From positions 124,001 through 188,000 of the forward strand of contig JAMZNZ010000003.1 of assembly GCA_024178355.1 (NCBI GenBank): a stretch of 64,000 bases of DNA, written 5' to 3'. The translations under genes and the position numbers were made by a program. Origin of the DNA: Maricaulaceae bacterium EIL42A08 (GTDB lineage Bacteria; Pseudomonadota; Alphaproteobacteria; Caulobacterales; Maricaulaceae). Below the pieces are notes generated by a model. It worked only from the letters and a program-made list of their open reading frames with translations. It was not told the origin of the DNA and made no database searches. How positions within the stretch are numbered: position 1 is the stretch's first letter; every line of letters begins with the position of its first letter. Shown piece by piece: positions 63,383-64,000 of this stretch.

Positions 63383-64000
63383 CTAGTCGCCGGATGGGAT
63401 CAGGATGAGTTCAGTCTGGCGACCGTCGATATAGCGCACGGTTTCGCCGTCGAAGATGGCGTTCTTTTCTGACCTGAAATCAACCACCTGGCCGCCCCAC
63501 TCGGGCACGGGCGCATAGCTGGTCAGCTCAATGGCCCAGGCAGTGTTTGCTTTGATGGGCATGGCCCCGCGTGGATCGGCCTCCTGATTGTCCCAGAAGC
63601 CGATGGCGGGCCCGGCCCCGTGACCGTGGGTGCCAATGGGGTGGGTGTAAACCGACGGATCCAGCCCTTCCGCGATGGCCTGCTCCCGGGTCAGGCGGAG
63701 TGCTTCGTTGCCGCTGCGGCCGACCGCATAATTTCGGACCAGGATGTCCTGAACCTGATTGGTATTGGCCAGACCCTGACGCAATCCCGCGGGGGCCTCG
63801 GTTTCACCTTCGCGCAGCACATAGGCAAGCTGCTGGGTGTCGGTATTGAGCCTCAAGTAGGTGATCCCGAAATCGGTCCAGAGCAGGTCGCCCGGCTGAA
63901 TAATTTCATCGCCCCGCAGAAAGCCGTCCGCGCCCTCGCGCTGGATCGCGACCGAAGGCTGGAACCAGGGGACAAGACCTAGCCGATCCACCTCATCGCG
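63383..64000 (-). CDS. M24-family (Xaa-Pro) metallopeptidase, 5' part beyond window
   Basis: The C-terminal 205 residues are visible; the gene reads in from the right edge, where the frame stays open to 64000. It shows the pita-bread fold: LLWTDFGITYLRLNTDTQQLAYVLR with the first metal Asp, THPIGTHGHGAGPAIGFWDNQ with metal His, NTAWAIELTSYAPVPEWGG with the ligand Glu region, and an RQTELILIPSGD end. Most like the M24 aminopeptidase P/prolidase-type enzymes of proteobacteria, often periplasmic; an N-terminal signal cannot be checked here. Converges on pyc with a 4-bp gap. Confidence 0.85.
   Translation of the reverse strand, partial: RDEVDRLGLVPWFQPSVAIQREGADGFLRGDEIIQPGDLLWTDFGITYLRLNTDTQQLAYVLREGETEAPAGLRQGLANTNQVQDILVRNYAVGRSGNEALRLTREQAIAEGLDPSVYTHPIGTHGHGAGPAIGFWDNQEADPRGAMPIKANTAWAIELTSYAPVPEWGGQVVDFRSEKNAIFDGETVRYIDGRQTELILIPSGD

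Noticed and set aside
1-64000. CRISPR arrays, tRNA/rRNA genes, integrated phage or complete insertion sequences
   Set aside because: No regularly spaced repeats, cloverleaf-like segments, phage structural genes or intact transposases were seen on either strand.

Overview
The window is about 62-65% GC, densely coded DNA from an aerobic alphaproteobacterium. The ccoNOQP-ccoGHIS respiratory set, a GluQ-RS, ATGA-overlapped operons and many TonB-free outer-membrane and periplasmic systems suggest a marine, Maricaulales/Hyphomonadales-like lineage. That placement is inference, because no rRNA or marker tree is available here. No tRNA, rRNA, CRISPR array or intact insertion sequence was seen.

Layout. 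1-2.9 kb: a sugar (xylose-type) locus with a partial xylulokinase (minus), a divergent aldose 1-epimerase and a LacI-type repressor. A perfect 18-bp palindromic operator lies between the divergent genes. 3.0-3.3 kb: a decayed IS6-family transposase. 3.4-4.3 kb: glutamyl-Q tRNA(Asp) synthetase. 4.7-14.8 kb: an acetate module made of a DUF4212 small subunit, an ActP-type Na+/acetate symporter, a CrbS-like transporter-kinase, a CrbR-like response regulator, a DcaP-like porin and acetyl-CoA synthetase. 15.1-24 kb: cbb3 oxidase and its assembly genes (ccoN O Q P G H I S) and a DUF2189 membrane protein. 24.2-28.7 kb: an ABC ATPase and a giant ABC-2 permease fused to an M1 aminopeptidase. 28.9-30.6 kb: an unusual long glutamyl-tRNA synthetase. 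30.6-32.9 kb: convergent gluconolactonase-like lipoprotein and Tat-exported GFOR-like oxidoreductase. 33-34.7 kb: MsbA-like ABC exporter. 35.1-40.7 kb: RND efflux pump (adaptor lipoprotein, permease, outer-membrane factor). 40.7-44 kb: tricorn-type S41 protease. 44.1-48.2 kb: AttEFGH-like ABC/FtsX/lipocalin operon. 48.5-57.7 kb: propionyl-CoA synthase and malonyl-CoA reductase. 57.7-59.7 kb: glutathione-dependent formaldehyde oxidation pair. 59.9-63.4 kb: pyruvate carboxylase. Right edge: M24 peptidase, cut by the window.

How it fits together. The most striking block is the pcs-mcr operon, the two signature multifunctional enzymes of the 3-hydroxypropionate pathway, in an organism that otherwise looks like a respiring heterotroph. 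Together with acetate uptake and activation (ActP, Acs, CrbSR) and pyruvate carboxylase in the same 60 kb, the simplest reading is carbon assimilation rather than full autotrophy. Acetate or other acetyl-CoA sources would go through malonyl-CoA and 3-hydroxypropionate to propionyl-CoA and then succinyl-CoA, as an anaplerotic, CO2-fixing route. The neighbouring cbb3 oxidase would support growth at low oxygen. The carboxylases for malonyl-CoA and propionyl-CoA are not in the window, so the full route is inferred.
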